This document shows, in pieces, positions 38,081 to 49,994 of a stretch of 64,000 bases of DNA. The stretch spans positions 4,975,878-5,039,877 of the forward strand of contig CM061139.1 of assembly GCA_030789695.1 (NCBI GenBank). Reading direction: 5' to 3'. A program made the translations under genes and the position numbers. Within the stretch, counting starts at the first letter, position 1, and each line of letters starts with the position of its first letter. This DNA is from Scilla litardierei (Eukaryota > Streptophyta > Magnoliopsida > Asparagales > Asparagaceae). Under the pieces are notes generated by a model that was given only the letters and a program-made list of their open reading frames with translations, did not search any database and had not been told where the DNA came from.

Positions 38081-38414
38081 CTCACATCTGAGGACTCCAC
38101 ATTACACACAAGGGCTTATAGTGGAACCAATTAACCCACACGCACAACAGAAACAATTTGATTGTTTTTGTTGCGCTGGAAAATAAATAATTTTTCGAGT
38201 GTTTGACGGAGAGTAATTCAAGGCGCAAAACGGTTCGGTATCCTTGTCGTGTGGGGAGAGTAATTTGCCTCTTTTTCAGCTGAGCCTAAAATACTTAGGA
38301 TTACGCGTTTTTCTCGGTGGGATTACGCGTTCAGTAAATAAGATGTTCATTCCCGAGATCCTTAGCATTACTGTACGATAACGAACTTAATACTCATGAA
38401 TTTGATCGGTCGTT

Positions 38415-38973
38415 TTTCACTATAAATGGATCGTGAATGCCGTGAATGCCCTGGAGAAGCGTATGAAATCGGAGGACTACATGCTAATGCAGTCACGTCC
38501 CGAATATGCTTCTCTCCCTGGTCTGCGAAGAGAAGAATGGCCCCCCGGGCCTTTGCGCCCTGGATGGCTGCTCTGGGTCAATTAGGTTGGCGGTGCATGG
38601 CTACCGTCTCTCTGAGGCACAAGCACTCCCTTCTGTTCTTTTCGATCTCTTGGCTCGCAGCCAAATTGGCCAAATCTGACTGTGGATGAAGCAGATCATA
38701 ATTGTCCCTTTCGTCCTGAGGATTTCCAATTTTGGCTGCGAGACAAGAGATCGAAAAGAACAGGAGGGAGTGCTTGTGCCTCAGAGGGCCGGTAGCCATG
38801 CACCACCAACCTATGTGACCCAGTGCAGACATCCAGGGCGCAAAGGCCAGGGGGGGCCATTCATCTCTTCGCAGACCAGGGATATGAGCATATTCGGGAG
38901 GCGACATCATCAGCTTGTAGTCCTCCGATTTCATACGCTTCTCCAGGGCATTCACGGTCCATTTAGTGTGAAA
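38415..38973. repeat. Inverted repeat with ~250-bp arms carrying a gene-like fragment
   Basis: The left arm 38415-38669 and right arm 38726-38973 are complementary (for example GCCCTGGAGAAGCGTATGAAATCGG and its complement), with a loop of about 56 nt. A frame in each arm reads NALEKRMKSEDY and a following PEYA..PGLRR.EWPP, which looks like captured coding sequence. I do not recognise the protein. The arms differ at scattered positions. The 135-aa minus-strand ORF reads through the right arm and back through the left. Only the left arm is present in the duplicate at 44060-44323. Confidence 0.8.
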
Positions 38974-40864
38974 TTGACCATTCAAATTGATGAGTATACT
39001 CCGTTATCCTACAGCGAGCCCTAATGCCTGACGCTTACGATAGAAATGGACGATGGAATTCAACCAGTTATCTTTTCACGTAAAGCTAAATGGTTGATGT
39101 TGGAAACTTACGCAATGGTGGTAATAAACGTAACGAAGGGCTATCGTTCATTTATAAACATGCATGCCCGATGAATGCCTTCCATATGTGAGCATTTCGC
39201 CTTCCACTCCTCGACTATACACTCCATATCCATCTCCTCTTTATAAACTCCATCCAAACTATTAAATCATTCATCATTTCACTATACCTCGTCTATGACA
39301 CACAAACACTCCCTCCTGTCCTTTCCGATCGCGAAGATAAAAAGCTCATTCTATTTGTTATGCAACCATTTGGTGTTGTTCGACGCCTCATGTGAATCGG
39401 AGTTCCTCGGTGTCTTTGAAACGGCTACATACCCGATTGCAGGTTACCCCGACGCATGCTATGTCTACACTCATATCCAGCCGATGATGGCAGAAAATCG
39501 GCAACGAAAGTAATAAACGGAACGAAGATGGTCGCCCGATGAACTCGCGGAAGGTGACGGGGAAGCATGCAGATCACACCGACAATCACATGTTTCAGTT
39601 TGTAATGAATCAGTTTGGATCTGTATCAGTATGTACATCAATATATTTGAATGGTTGGGTCATTTTCAAAATAACATCAACTAGAATATGTATGAGACTT
39701 AATTTAAACTTTAGCTAAACGCGCACAACGGGCATAATTCTGCTGGTTGTGCGTGTTTAAGTATGATGAAATTTGGAATGTGATTGATTCACTGCGCTGG
39801 TGCGAGGTGGAATTAAAATTATAGCATCTCACAAATATGCTCAAAGCGCAAAACGGTCAAATTTATTCCCGTGGGGGCGTGAGCAAATTTGTCATGACTT
39901 TAGCTAAATGCGCACAACGGGCATAATTCTGCTGGTTGTGCGTGTTTAACAGTTTAAATATGATGAAATTTGGAATTTGATTGATTACCTGCGGTGGCGC
40001 ACAGTGGGAGTAAAATTATAGCATCTCACAAATATGCTCAAAGCGCAAAACGGGCAAATTTATTCCCGTGGGGGCGTTGTGCAAATTTGTCATCGACACA
40101 ACTTTTGCGTAACGCGCACAACCGGCATAATTCTGCATGTTGTGCGCTTTGCGTAATTATGTTAGCCATAACAAATTTGCTGAACGCGCACACCGGGTCA
40201 AAGTGAACATCTGGAGATACTTGTTGTGCGCTTTGAGCAAATTTTTAAACCATTAAAAATTTGCTCACCGCGCACAACGGCCAAAATATAAATTTTACCA
40301 GCTCACTTGCCACTGGTCATACATTCTTGGGAAAATCATATGTCTGGTATCAATCAGCTGTAGATTCAGGAGCCGTATTTTCTTATTCACGAGCACCCTT
40401 CTGTAGCTTGACGGGGTCTTCGATGTAGCCACACAGTTAATATGGTACTGCAGCAGTCACATCCTCATTGACCCATCTGCGTTGTGCGCATTGAGCAATT
40501 CCCATTTTCCATTCATTTTGCGCGAGTATCAATTATAATAGTTTCTCTCTTCTGTATTATTTAGCCCGGGGTGTGTGTCGAATAAAATGTATTAAAAAAT
40601 CATAGTGGAGAGTAGTATTGTTGGGAGTAATTTTCCTATTAGCATCAATGTTGATCAAGGCGAAAAATCGACGAGTTTCCTTGTTATGCGCGGAGAGTAA
40701 TTAACCAATTTTGGTCCATATGCTAAAATAATTGGGATTACGCGATTTTCGCGTTGGTATTCCGCGGTTTGCGCGTTGAGTAAATAATTGTTGATTCCCG
40801 AGATCCATTGCATTACTGTATGATCAAGGACTTATTATACGCTTCATTTTGATTGCTCCAATTC

Positions 40865-40990
40865 CCCTATAAAAATGGCGGACAAGGAGCACTCATCTTC
40901 TCACAACTTCATCTACTTTCTTCCATCATCTTCTTCTTTATTTGCCCCCACAACCTTCCTATTGAAACAGTAAGTCCTTCAGCTGTTCGT
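40865..40990 (+). promoter_or_regulatory. Promoter-like module with TATA box (unit 1)
   Basis: CCCTATAAAAATGGCGG is followed by a CT-rich stretch (CATCTTCTCACAACTTCATC) of the kind found in plant 5' leaders. It then reaches AAACAGTAAGT, a donor-like sequence. The module, with its upstream CCCGAGATCCATTGC block, recurs several times and no downstream gene is intact. Confidence 0.35.
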
Positions 40991-41515
40991 GCATGCTTGA
41001 TATAGATATCAGATATGGACGATAGCATTCATTCAGCTGCTCGTCCATTTATAATCAGGCATTCCCGAAAAAGGGTTTCCATATGACCATCCCCGACACT
41101 GGGCACCCAGGTCATCCGCCCAAGAAGTACTGGTCAGGGGGACATAACCAGCACATTGTGTCAAGTATGATACATACTTGACAGCCGGTTACACGACGCG
41201 TGCAATGATGACACTCCTATCATGTTTCACTGTTGCCGACAGTCGGCAACGACGATAATAAACGTAACGACGATGGTCGACCGAGGTAACTAGATGGTTA
41301 TAGATTGTTATGGACGCCTCCCCCAAGCTTTTAACTGATGACTAAATTTTTTCATCTCCCTTGCTTCGCCCAAATTATGAACTAAACCCTAACCCTAGAT
41401 CCATCTACATCTGTCCGATCGAGTTTGCTTGCACTTATGCAATCGATTGATCTGCGCGTCCTTCTTTTTTGTTGAAAGGTATCGATCACAGTTCATTTTT
41501 TTGCTTTTAGCGATC

Positions 41516-41692
41516 GAGGACCATCTCATCCTTCCTAAGATCATCGAACTTTGTCCGCTCCTTCGGAATACCCTTCAAGATTGAAGCACGAACAACGTCC
41601 TCGGGCCCAGGAAGTATCGAAATTACAGTAACCATTGATCCAGACGTTCTAGAATGCTTCGTTGGATGCGAGCCGTTGCGCCCGCCTATGTT
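41516..41692 (+). pseudogene. Captured coding fragment of unknown origin
   Basis: A continuous frame from about 41540 reads through SFGIPFKIEARTTSSGPGS to IDPDVLECFVGCEPLR. A diverged copy on the minus strand at about 47060-46955 keeps IDPEVLECFIGCEPLR, which supports real coding origin. The 3' part is the left arm of the palindrome at 41622-41839. Confidence 0.4.
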
Positions 41693-41839
41693 CCAGGTTC
41701 AAAAATCCATGTTTTTTTAACTTATTGAAGTTTCAATAAGTTAAAAAAACATGGATTTTTGAACCTGGAACATAGGCGGGCACAAGGGCTCGCATCCAAC
41801 GAAGCATTCTAGAACGTCTGGATCAATGGTTACTGTAAT
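41622..41839. repeat. 218-bp near-perfect palindrome with a 2-nt spacer
   Basis: Arms 41622-41729 and 41732-41839 (108 bp each) pair with about two mismatches (in the GAGCCSTTGYGCC segment); the centre is CTTATTGAA-GT-TTCAATAAG. It could extrude as a cruciform, or if transcribed form a long hairpin RNA. It lies inside a captured coding fragment. Confidence 0.93.
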
Positions 41840-44439
41840 CTCACCATATTCCCACTCGATTGTTCTTCATTTTCTTATTCAATTTGGATGCGAACCAAGA
41901 GATCGAAAACAAAAGGAGGGAGTGCTGTTGCCTCATAGGGACGGTAGCCATGCACCGCCAACCTATGTGACCAAGGGCCGCCATCCACGCTTAATCATAT
42001 GTATCAGTTTGTAAGAGCATAGGCTAATGAATCAGTTTGGATCTGTATCAGTCTGTATGTACATCAATATATTTGAATGGCTGGGTAATTTTCAAAATGT
42101 CATCAATTTGAATATGTATGAGATTTAATCTAAAATTTTGCAAGCAGTTTTTGAATTCTATTGAATATGCCTTCAGATTGAAAAGGTATCAGATTTATTT
42201 TTAAAGTTTGTATGTAGTTTCTGAGTCAGAGTGAATAAGTATCCGGTTTAATCGACAATGTTTTCAGATTGAACAAGTATATTAAGACTTAAATCTATAA
42301 GTTTGGATGTAGGCTTGGTTGGAATTCAGACTAAGTATGATGAAATTTGGAATTTGATTGATTCACTGCGGTGGCGCACAGTTGGAGTAAACTTATAGCA
42401 TCTCACAAATATGCTCAAAGCGCAAAACGGGCAAATTTATTCCCGTGGGGGCGTTGAGCAAATTTTTCATCGACGCAACTTTTGCGTAACACGCACAACC
42501 GGCATAATTCTGCATGTTGTGCGCTTTGCGCCATTATGTTAACCATTACAAATTTTGCTGAACGCGCACACCGGCTCAAAATGAACACCTGGCGTTACTT
42601 GTTGTGCGCTTTGAGCAATTTTTTGGTACTGAACGTTGAACACTTATGTAACGGCTATAAATTTTTCCACCTTACTTGCCACCGGTCATAAATTCTTAGG
42701 AAAATCATATGTGTGGTATCAATCAGCTGTAGATTCAAGAGCAGTATTTTCTTATTCACGAGCACCCTTCTGTAGCTTGACGGGGTCTTCGATGTAGCCA
42801 CACAGTAAATATGGTACTGCAGCAGTCACATCCTCATTGACCTATCTGCGTTGCGCGCATTGAGCAATTCCCGTTTTCCATGCGTTTTGCGCGGTGATCA
42901 ATTATAATAGTTTCTCTCTTCTGTATTATTTAGCCCGGGGTGCGTGTCGAATAAACTGTATTAAAAAATCTTAGTGGAGGGTAGTATTGTTGGGAGTAAG
43001 TTTCCTATTAGCATCAATGTAGATCAAGGCGAAAAATCGTTGAGTTTCATTGTTATGCGCGGAGAGTAATTAACCTATTTTGATCCAGATGCTAAAATAA
43101 TTGGGATTACGCGATTTTCGCGTTGGTATTACGCGGTTTGCGCGTTGAGTAAATAATTGTTGATTCCCGAGATCCATTGCATTACTGTAGGATCAAGGAC
43201 TTATTATACGCTTCATTTTGATTGCTCCAATTCCATATAGCAACTCCACCACAAATCTCTAAAAACCCCCCTTCAAAATGGAATATCTCTAAAAGATGCT
43301 ATTTTTGAGGATGGGCAACTCCAACCCACCATCTTCAAATCCTATTTTCTCTTTGTTTAAGCTTTACTAATGAAAAATATTTATCATTAAAATGGGTTAA
43401 TCTAATACATTATTTTTGCATGAAAGAAAACTATAAATAATATTATTCTTCAATGTTAATTTTTTTTAATTTTTAAGTATTTAGTATTTCTTGTAATATT
43501 GTAAATATTTTAAATTTGCTCGAAAAATATCCAATATTGGTCTCAGGTAGTAGGTATAATTGAGATATTTCCATCGGTACTAAAATTATTAAATTTGGTC
43601 ATGTGATTTGTAAAATACATTTGTAATAAATAGCCGTTACCAAGCCATGCCGTTAATAAACGCAACAAAGGGCTGATATCAATCAACCGTTGTGCGCGTC
43701 GTGCGAGGTGGTTAAAAGTCATAGTGTTAATCAATATCCATCCGCTGTACACACACGGTCTCACATCTGAGGACTCCACATTACACACAAGGGCTTATAG
43801 TGGAACCAATTAACCCGCACGCACAACAGAAACAATTTGATTGTTTTTGTTGCGCTGGAAAATAAATAATTTTTCGAGTCTTTGACGGAGAGTAATTCAA
43901 GGCGTAAAACGGTTCAGTTTCCTTGTCGTGTGGGGAGAGTAAATTGCCTCTTTTTCAGCTGAGCCTAAAATACTTAGGATTACTCGTTTTTCTCGGTGGG
44001 ATTACGCTTTGAGTAAATAAGATGTTCATTCCTGAGATCCCTAGCATTACTGTAGGATAAATGGATCGTGAATGCCGTGAATGCCCTGGAGAAACGTATG
44101 AAATCGGAGGACTACAGGCTGATGCAGTCGCCTCCCTAATATGCTTCTCTCCCTGGTCTGCGAAGAGAAGAATGGCCCCCCGGGCCTTTGCGCCCTGATT
44201 GGCTGCTCTGGGTCAATTAGGTTGGCGGTGCATGTGTACCGTCTCTCTGAGGCACAAGCACTCCCTCCTTTCTTTTCGATCTTTTGGCTCGCAGGCAAAT
44301 TGGCCAAATCTGACTGTGGATGAAGCAGATCATAATTGTCTCATAATGCAGAAGCTAGAAGCCTAGAACCTGTGCAGAAACACAAAAGGCATGGTTGTCT
44401 CAGATTTCCAGAAAATCAAATGATGTGAAGAGTCACACA

Positions 44440-44986
44440 TCCATTTCCTCGTCCGAACAGATGATGTTGATGATACTCAAGTAAAGCGACAGAAATTACA
44501 AAACGAGCAGGGAAGTGACTGTAATGACACGCCAATGATGGCATGTCGCGCCTTTGAACTATTTGAATTGGAAAATGTTTTGAACTATTTGAGTCTTTGG
44601 ATAATTATCGGAGGAAGCCATCTTATGAACACTTTTCCTTGTGTATGCGTGTGCGGAGGCCCATGTCTAGTAGTGCACATATCATATTGGTCTCTTATAT
44701 TGGTCTCTTACAGGCGGTGAAGATCTTCTCTGGATTAAGCTTTTACTTCACCGATCAGTTTAAGCCTCCTTAAAGGGGCTTCCTCGAAAAGGTGGATCTA
44801 GCTGCTGGTCGAACCGTCCGGAAGAATGTTGACCTGGTGATGGACGCATCAAATGCCAGTGAGTTCTCCGTAGGATCCGCCTTCATTGTCTACAACAAAG
44901 ATCCTCCACCTACGTGCACCTTAGCAGATCTTGAGGAGGTTGTAACGAAGAGATGCGACGAGGTTGGGGCCGCATGCAGTGTTTAG
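44440..44986 (+). pseudogene. Captured BRCT-domain-like fragment, plant BRCA1/BARD1 type
   Basis: After a splice acceptor (CTCTTACAG|GCGGTG at 44713) a frame reads AVKIFSGLSFYFTDQFKPP, a stop codon, then RGFLEKVDLAAGRTV and SAFIVYNKDPPP, ending with TAG at 44984-44986. The FSG..FYFT...GFLE..V.AAG pattern is typical of the start of a BRCT domain, and IVYNKDPPP resembles the sequence between the beta strands of plant BRCA1 BRCT repeats. An upstream frame near 44440 (DDVDDTQVKRQKLQNEQG) may be another exon. The in-frame stop and lack of neighbours mark it as a fragment. Assignment to BRCA1 or BARD1 is from memory of the family. Confidence 0.5.
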
Positions 44987-46379
44987 TATTCTCTTACTGG
45001 AACACATCGCCGCATGCAGTTCTGCATCTGAGCTTGTAAGTTGTTCAAAGACCAGCGGTGTTTAGTATTTTGATCTGTTGGTGTTGTTCGACGCCTCATG
45101 TGAATCGGAGTTTCTCTCGGTGTCTTTGAAACGGCTACATACATGACTGTAGGTTACACCGACGCATGCTATGACTACACTCATATCCAGCCGATGATGG
45201 CAGAAAATCGGCATCGACGGTAATAAATGGAACGAAGATGGTCGCCCGATGATCTCGCGGAAGTTGACGGGGAAGCACGCAGATCACACCGACAATCACA
45301 TGTTTCAGTTTGTAATGAATTAGTTTGGATCTGTATCAGTATGTACATCAATATATTTGAATGGCTGGGTCATTTTCAAAATAACTTCAACTAGAATATG
45401 TATGCGATTTAATCTACACTTTAGCTAAACGCGCACAACGGGCATAATTCTGCTGGTTGTGCGTGTTTAAGTATGATGAAATTTGGAATGTGATTGATTA
45501 AATGCGCTGGTGCGCGGTGGAATTAAAATTATTGCAATTCACAAATATGCTCAAAGCGCAAAACGGTCAAATTTATTCCCGTGGGGGCGTTGAGCAAATT
45601 TGTCATCGACGCAACTATAGAGCTTAACGCGCACAACGGGCATAATTCTGCATGTTGTGCGCTTTTCGCAATTATGTTAGCCATAACAAATTTGCTGAAT
45701 GCGCACACCGGGTCAAAGTGAACATCTGGCGATACTTGTTGTGCGCTTTGAGCAAATTTTTAAACCATTAAAAATTTGCTCACCGCGCACAACGGTCAAA
45801 ATATAAATTTTGCCAGCTCACTTGCCACTGGTCATACATTCTTGGAAAAATCATATGTCTGGTATCAATCAGCTGTAGATTCAGGAGCAGTATTTTCTTA
45901 TTCACGAGCCCCCTTCTGTAGCTTGACGGGGTCTTCGATGTAGCCACACAGTTAATATGGTACTGCAGCAGTCACATCCTCATTGACCCATCTGCGTTGT
46001 GCGCATTGAGCAATTCCCATTTTCCATGCGTTTTGCGCGAGTATCAATTATAATAGTTTCTCTCTTCTGTATTATTTAGCCCGGGGTGCGTGTCGAATAA
46101 AATGTATTAAAAAATCTTAGTGGAGAGTAGTATTGTTGGGAGTAATTTTCCTATTAGCATCAATGTTGATCAAGGCAAAAAATCAATGAGTTTCCTTGTT
46201 ATGCGCGGAGAGTAATTAACCAATTTTGATCCAGATGCTAAAATAATTGGGATTACGCGATTTTCGCGTTGGTATTCCGCGGTTTGCGTGTTGAGTAAAT
46301 AATTGTTGATTCCCGAGATCCATTGCATTACTGTAGGATCAAGGACTTATTATACGCTTCATTTTGATTGCTCCAATTC

Positions 46380-46500
46380 CCCTATAAAAATGGCGGACAA
46401 GGAGCACTCATCTTCTCACAACTTCATCTACTTTCTTCCATCATCTTCTTCTTTATTTCCCCCCACAACCTTCCTATTGAAACAGTAAGTCCTTCAGCTG
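46380..46500 (+). promoter_or_regulatory. Promoter-like module with TATA box (unit 2)
   Basis: This copy is nearly identical to 40865-40990. Diverged copies lie near 47932 (CCTTATAAATTGGCGG) and 50910 (CCCTATAAATGGCGG). Here it precedes the F-box/LRR-like fragment by about 110 bp. Confidence 0.35.
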
Positions 46501-46609
46501 TTCGTGGAAGGCGAAATCCTCACATCTGGAAACCCTTTTTCGGGCATGCCTGATTATAAATGGACGAACAGCTGAATGAATGCTATCGTCCATATCTGAT
46601 ATCTATATC

Positions 46610-46950
46610 ATGCCCGTTACTCTATGGTGTCTCTTGCCGAAGATGAAAGAACTCACCCTCAGATGGATACCCTGCACAACAACCACGTTTTCAATCCTGT
46701 CATGCTTGCTGAATAGCTGCCCGAACCTGGAGGATCTAGTCATTGGAGTAAGTACAAATTTTCTAATTATTTCCTCTGAGTAATTCAAAACTACGTATGT
46801 ATGTATGATGGCATTAAGCATTCTGTTTTGTTACCAGGATGAAATGTTTGATTTTCCAGACCCGGAAGCTTCAGCGCTAGAATACTGGGATCAGCAGATG
46901 CCTTCGGATTGCATGACAAATACGCTGAGCACGGTAACTGTAAACGTGGT
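46610..46950 (+). pseudogene. Captured F-box/LRR (FBD-type) gene fragment with an intron
   Basis: Exon 46610-46747 codes for LLPKMKELTLRW then LLNSCPNLEDLVIG, an LRR pattern common in plant F-box/FBD/LRR proteins. A GT-AG intron of 89 bp (46748-46836) joins in phase to DEMFDFPDPEASALEYWDQQ, where a YW(D/E)xQ then CL..L..V pattern is expected in this family. After about 46940 the frame runs into the reversed copy of the unrelated IDPEVLECF fragment. No F-box domain is present, so this is a chimeric relic. Confidence 0.55.
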
Positions 46951-47192
46951 CGATGTACACCGCAAGGGCTCGCATCCAATGAAGCATTCTAGAACCTCTG
47001 GATCGATGCTAACATGAATTTCACCTTTTTTCGTATTCCGACGAGATTCTTCGTCATTATCTTCTTCAATTTGGATGCGAGACAAGAGATCGAAAACAAC
47101 AGGAGGGAGTGCTTGTGCCTCGGAGGTATGGTAGCCATGCACCGCCAACCTATGTGACCAAGGGCCGCCATCCATGCTTAATCATATGTATC

Positions 47193-48984
47193 AGTTTGTA
47201 AGAGCATAGGCTAATGAATCAGTTTAGATCTGTATCAGTCTGTACATCAATATATTTGAATTCTATTGAATATGTCTTCAGATTGGTTGTGCACGTTAAA
47301 CCATTGTCTATAAAATACCTTAGATGCTCAAAGCGAACACATGTTAAAGCGCACAACGACTCAAAGCGTCTACACCTGTCGTTTCTTGTTGTTCGCTATG
47401 AGCAATTATTTAAACCATTAAAAATTTGCTCATCGCGCACAACGGCCATAAATTTGTTTGTTCCTAGCTTTGTGCAATTATGTTAGCGGCTATTAATTTT
47501 TCCAGCTCACATCCCACCGGCCGGTCAAACATTCTTGAGAACTGAACATGTCTGGTATGAATCAGCTGTAGATTGACGTGCAGTCTTTTGTATATTCACG
47601 AGAACCCCTCCTGTATCATGACGGGGTCTTCGATGGAGCCACACATTAACTCTACTTCGGTCGCATCCTCATAAACCAATACAATTCGCTGCCATGCGTT
47701 GTGCGTTGTGCGCCTTGAGCAATTCCAGTTTTCCATGCGTTTTGCGCGGTGAGCAATTCTGATTGTTAGTTTGTTACTCGCTCCTGTATTATTTAGCACG
47801 GTGTGCGCGTCGAATTAAATGTTTTAAAAAGGATTAGTGGAGATTAGTATAGTTGGGAGTAATTTTCCAATTGGCATCATTGTTGATCAAGGCGAAAAAT
47901 CGTTTAGTTTCATTTTGATTGGTCCAATTCCCTTATAAATTGGCGGACAAGGAGCCCTCATCTTCTCACAACTTCCTCTAATTTCTTATATAATCTTCTT
48001 CTTTTTGCCCACACAACCTCCGTCTGGAAACAATAAGGTCTTTTTATGTTCGAGCATGATGCTTGAGGTAGAAATGGACGAGATGGAGATGGATATGGGG
48101 TGTAAAGATGAGATAGTTTTCTACTGTTCGGGCCTGATGCTTGAGATAAAAATGGACGATAGAATTCAACCAGTACTTTTTTCACGCATTCACGTGGAAC
48201 GACCATCTCCTCTTTTACACTATCTTCTCCTCCATCCCCTTCATATTTGTACTATAGATCGTCTAAGACACACAAACACCTCCTCCTACTGTCCTTTCCG
48301 ATCTCAAAAATGAAAATCTCATTCTATTTATAATGAACCATGTGTTGGTGTTCACCGCCTCTTGGGAATCGGAGTTCTTTTCGGTGTCTTTGAACCGTCG
48401 TCATACTTGACAGCCGGGTACAACGACGCCTGCAATGACGACACTCCTATAAGGGTTACGGTGGCAGATAGTTGGCAAACACGTCCATAAACTAAACAAA
48501 GATGGTCGCTTCGTTGCGTTAGTTAACGTCGTTGCCGGCTTTCGGCAACCGTAGGCAGGATATGAGTGTCATCATTGCAGGCGTCGTTGTAGGGTGAAGC
48601 ACGTAGATCACGCCGACAATTTATCCGGTAAAAAGCCCCTTCATTGCAAACATCTTACGAAGACAATCATATGTATCAGTTTGTAAAGAGCATGGGGTAA
48701 TGAATATGTTTTGTTCTGTATCAGTATGTACATCCATATAGTTGAATGGCTGGGTCATTTTGAAAATGTCATCAATTGGAATATGTATGAGATATAATCT
48801 AAAAATTTTCAATCAGTTTACGAAGTCGATTGAATATGTAGCCGATTTAATCTAAAATGTATTCAGATTGATTATGTATCAGAGATAATCTAAAAGTTTG
48901 CATGTAAACAAGTTAATTTTATCATAGACGGAATTTAACAACGGACATTTTCGCGTTCTTTACAATACGTCGATAAAGACGCCA
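47193..48984. repeat. Shuffled modules, no gene
   Basis: It contains the start module near 47193 and 48670, motif copies near 47349 and 47429, a TATA module near 47932, and GATAATAAACG/AACGAAGATGGTCG blocks. Short ORFs such as 48005-48313 and 48206-47958 overlap on opposite strands and are not supported. Near 48055-48180 a MxxxMDD(R/S)IxPVLFSR-like segment appears twice, also seen near 39040 and 51040. Confidence 0.5.
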
Positions 48985-49310
48985 GTGGTTGAAGGCAGGC
49001 CGTTGGATGGCGGGCTGGGGGGGCCGTTACACTTTACTGTAAACTGCATCAGGATGTGCGACGGGAGGTCGAGGAGTGGAAGGCAGGCCTTTGGATGGCG
49101 GTCGGGGGTTTCGTTCCAATTTACTATAACCTGCACCAGGATGTGCGACGGGGCGTCAAGGAGTGGAAGGCATGCCGTTGGATGGCGGGCTGGGGTTTTG
49201 TTCCACTTCAAGATGTGCGACGGAAGGTCGATGAGTGGAAGGCAGACCGTTGGATGGCGGAGGGACCCATTGTCTGGGAACGGTGGTGCCCAGTGGGGTG
49301 ATTGGCATGG
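48985..49310. repeat. GC-rich ~105-bp tandem repeat
   Basis: About four diverged copies contain GATGTGCGACGG, then GGAGTGGAAGGCAG, CCGTTGGATGGCGG and a short AT-rich tail. ORFs on both strands follow from the repeat. Confidence 0.75.
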
Positions 49311-49364
49311 CGATGCCTTCACCGGTGATTTGGACCGACACCCCGCGGGCGGCGACGCCTCCAC

Positions 49365-49860
49365 CGGAGGTGGATGTAGTCACGGAGTAGGCGCTGGAGG
49401 GGAGGAGCGGTCCGCCCTAAGTCCCCTGGCGTTAGTTCTCCAAGGGAAGTCGGGGAGTGGAAGGCTGGCCGCTCCATGTGTAAGACGAATAACTCGTCGG
49501 TAATCCGCCTGAGAAAGGAAGAATTCGTCGGGAAGGAGAGGTCCGGTATCAACGGAGGGCCTGTCCAACGATCGGGCCAACGGGAGGTTTCGGCGACACC
49601 TCCCCCGGAGGTGGAGGTCGTCACGGAGTAGGCGTTGGAGGGGAGGAGCGGTCCGCCCTAAGTCCCCTGGTGTAAGTTCTACATGGGAAGTCGGGGAGTG
49701 GAAGGCGGGCCGCTCCATGTGTAAGAGTAATAACTCATTGGTGATCTGCCTGTAAGAGGAAGAATTCGTCGGGAAGGAGAGGTCCGGTATCAAAGGAGGG
49801 CCTATCCAACGATCGGGCCAACGGGAGGTTTCTTTTGAGAGGGGAGGAGTGTCTAGAGGC
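49365..49860. repeat. GC-rich ~243-bp tandem duplication
   Basis: GGAGGTGGAKGTMGTCACGGAGTAGGCG occurs near 49365 and 49608, each followed by GGAGGGGAGGAGCGGTCCGCC, GGGAAGTCGGGGAGTGGAAGG and AACGATCGGGCCAACGGGAGG. The minus-strand frame (49934-49380, 184 aa) is open through both copies, with SRWPDRWIGPPLIPDLSFP as its repeated segment. I cannot assign it to a family, and the frame shifts between copies. Confidence 0.75.
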
Positions 49861-49994
49861 AAATCGTCCCTAACACCCTGGGATTGTGAGGAGAGATCGA
49901 ATACGGGGGCGTCTCGCCCCCTTTCAAACTTCATGGTAAGGCTTTTATTTCTTTGCTTTGATCAATTATGTCTCAGCGTTGAGCAATTAAGTAA

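Larger units (their letters stand above)
36411..42005. repeat. Unit 1 of a ~5.6-kb tandem duplication
   Basis: It begins at the module AGTTTGTAAGAGCATAGGCT and is followed by a second unit starting with the same module at 42006. Matching landmarks are CCCGAGATCCATTGC at 37485 and 43165, GTTGTTCGACGCCTCATGTG near 39373 and 45085, and CTATAAAAATGGCGG near 40868 and 46382. Inside the unit, 39.6-40.9 kb is itself a copy of much of 36.4-37.6 kb, so the duplication is nested. No intact gene is present. It holds hairpins, motif copies and captured fragments listed separately. Confidence 0.85.
42006..47192. repeat. Unit 2 of the ~5.6-kb tandem duplication
   Basis: This is collinear with 36411-42005 except at two places. 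At 44060-44340 it has only one arm of the 38.4-kb hairpin and then carries a BRCT-like gene fragment that unit 1 lacks. At 46.5-47.2 kb it carries an F-box/LRR-like fragment. The next start module lies near 47193. Shorter copies of the same module (CATATGTATCAGTTTGTAAG) also occur near 35770, 39590, 45300, 48670 and 51980. Confidence 0.85.

Noticed and set aside
49380..49934. 184-aa minus-strand ORF as a gene
   Set aside because: It is generated by a 243-bp GC-rich tandem duplication, the frame differs between copies, and there is no recognisable domain.
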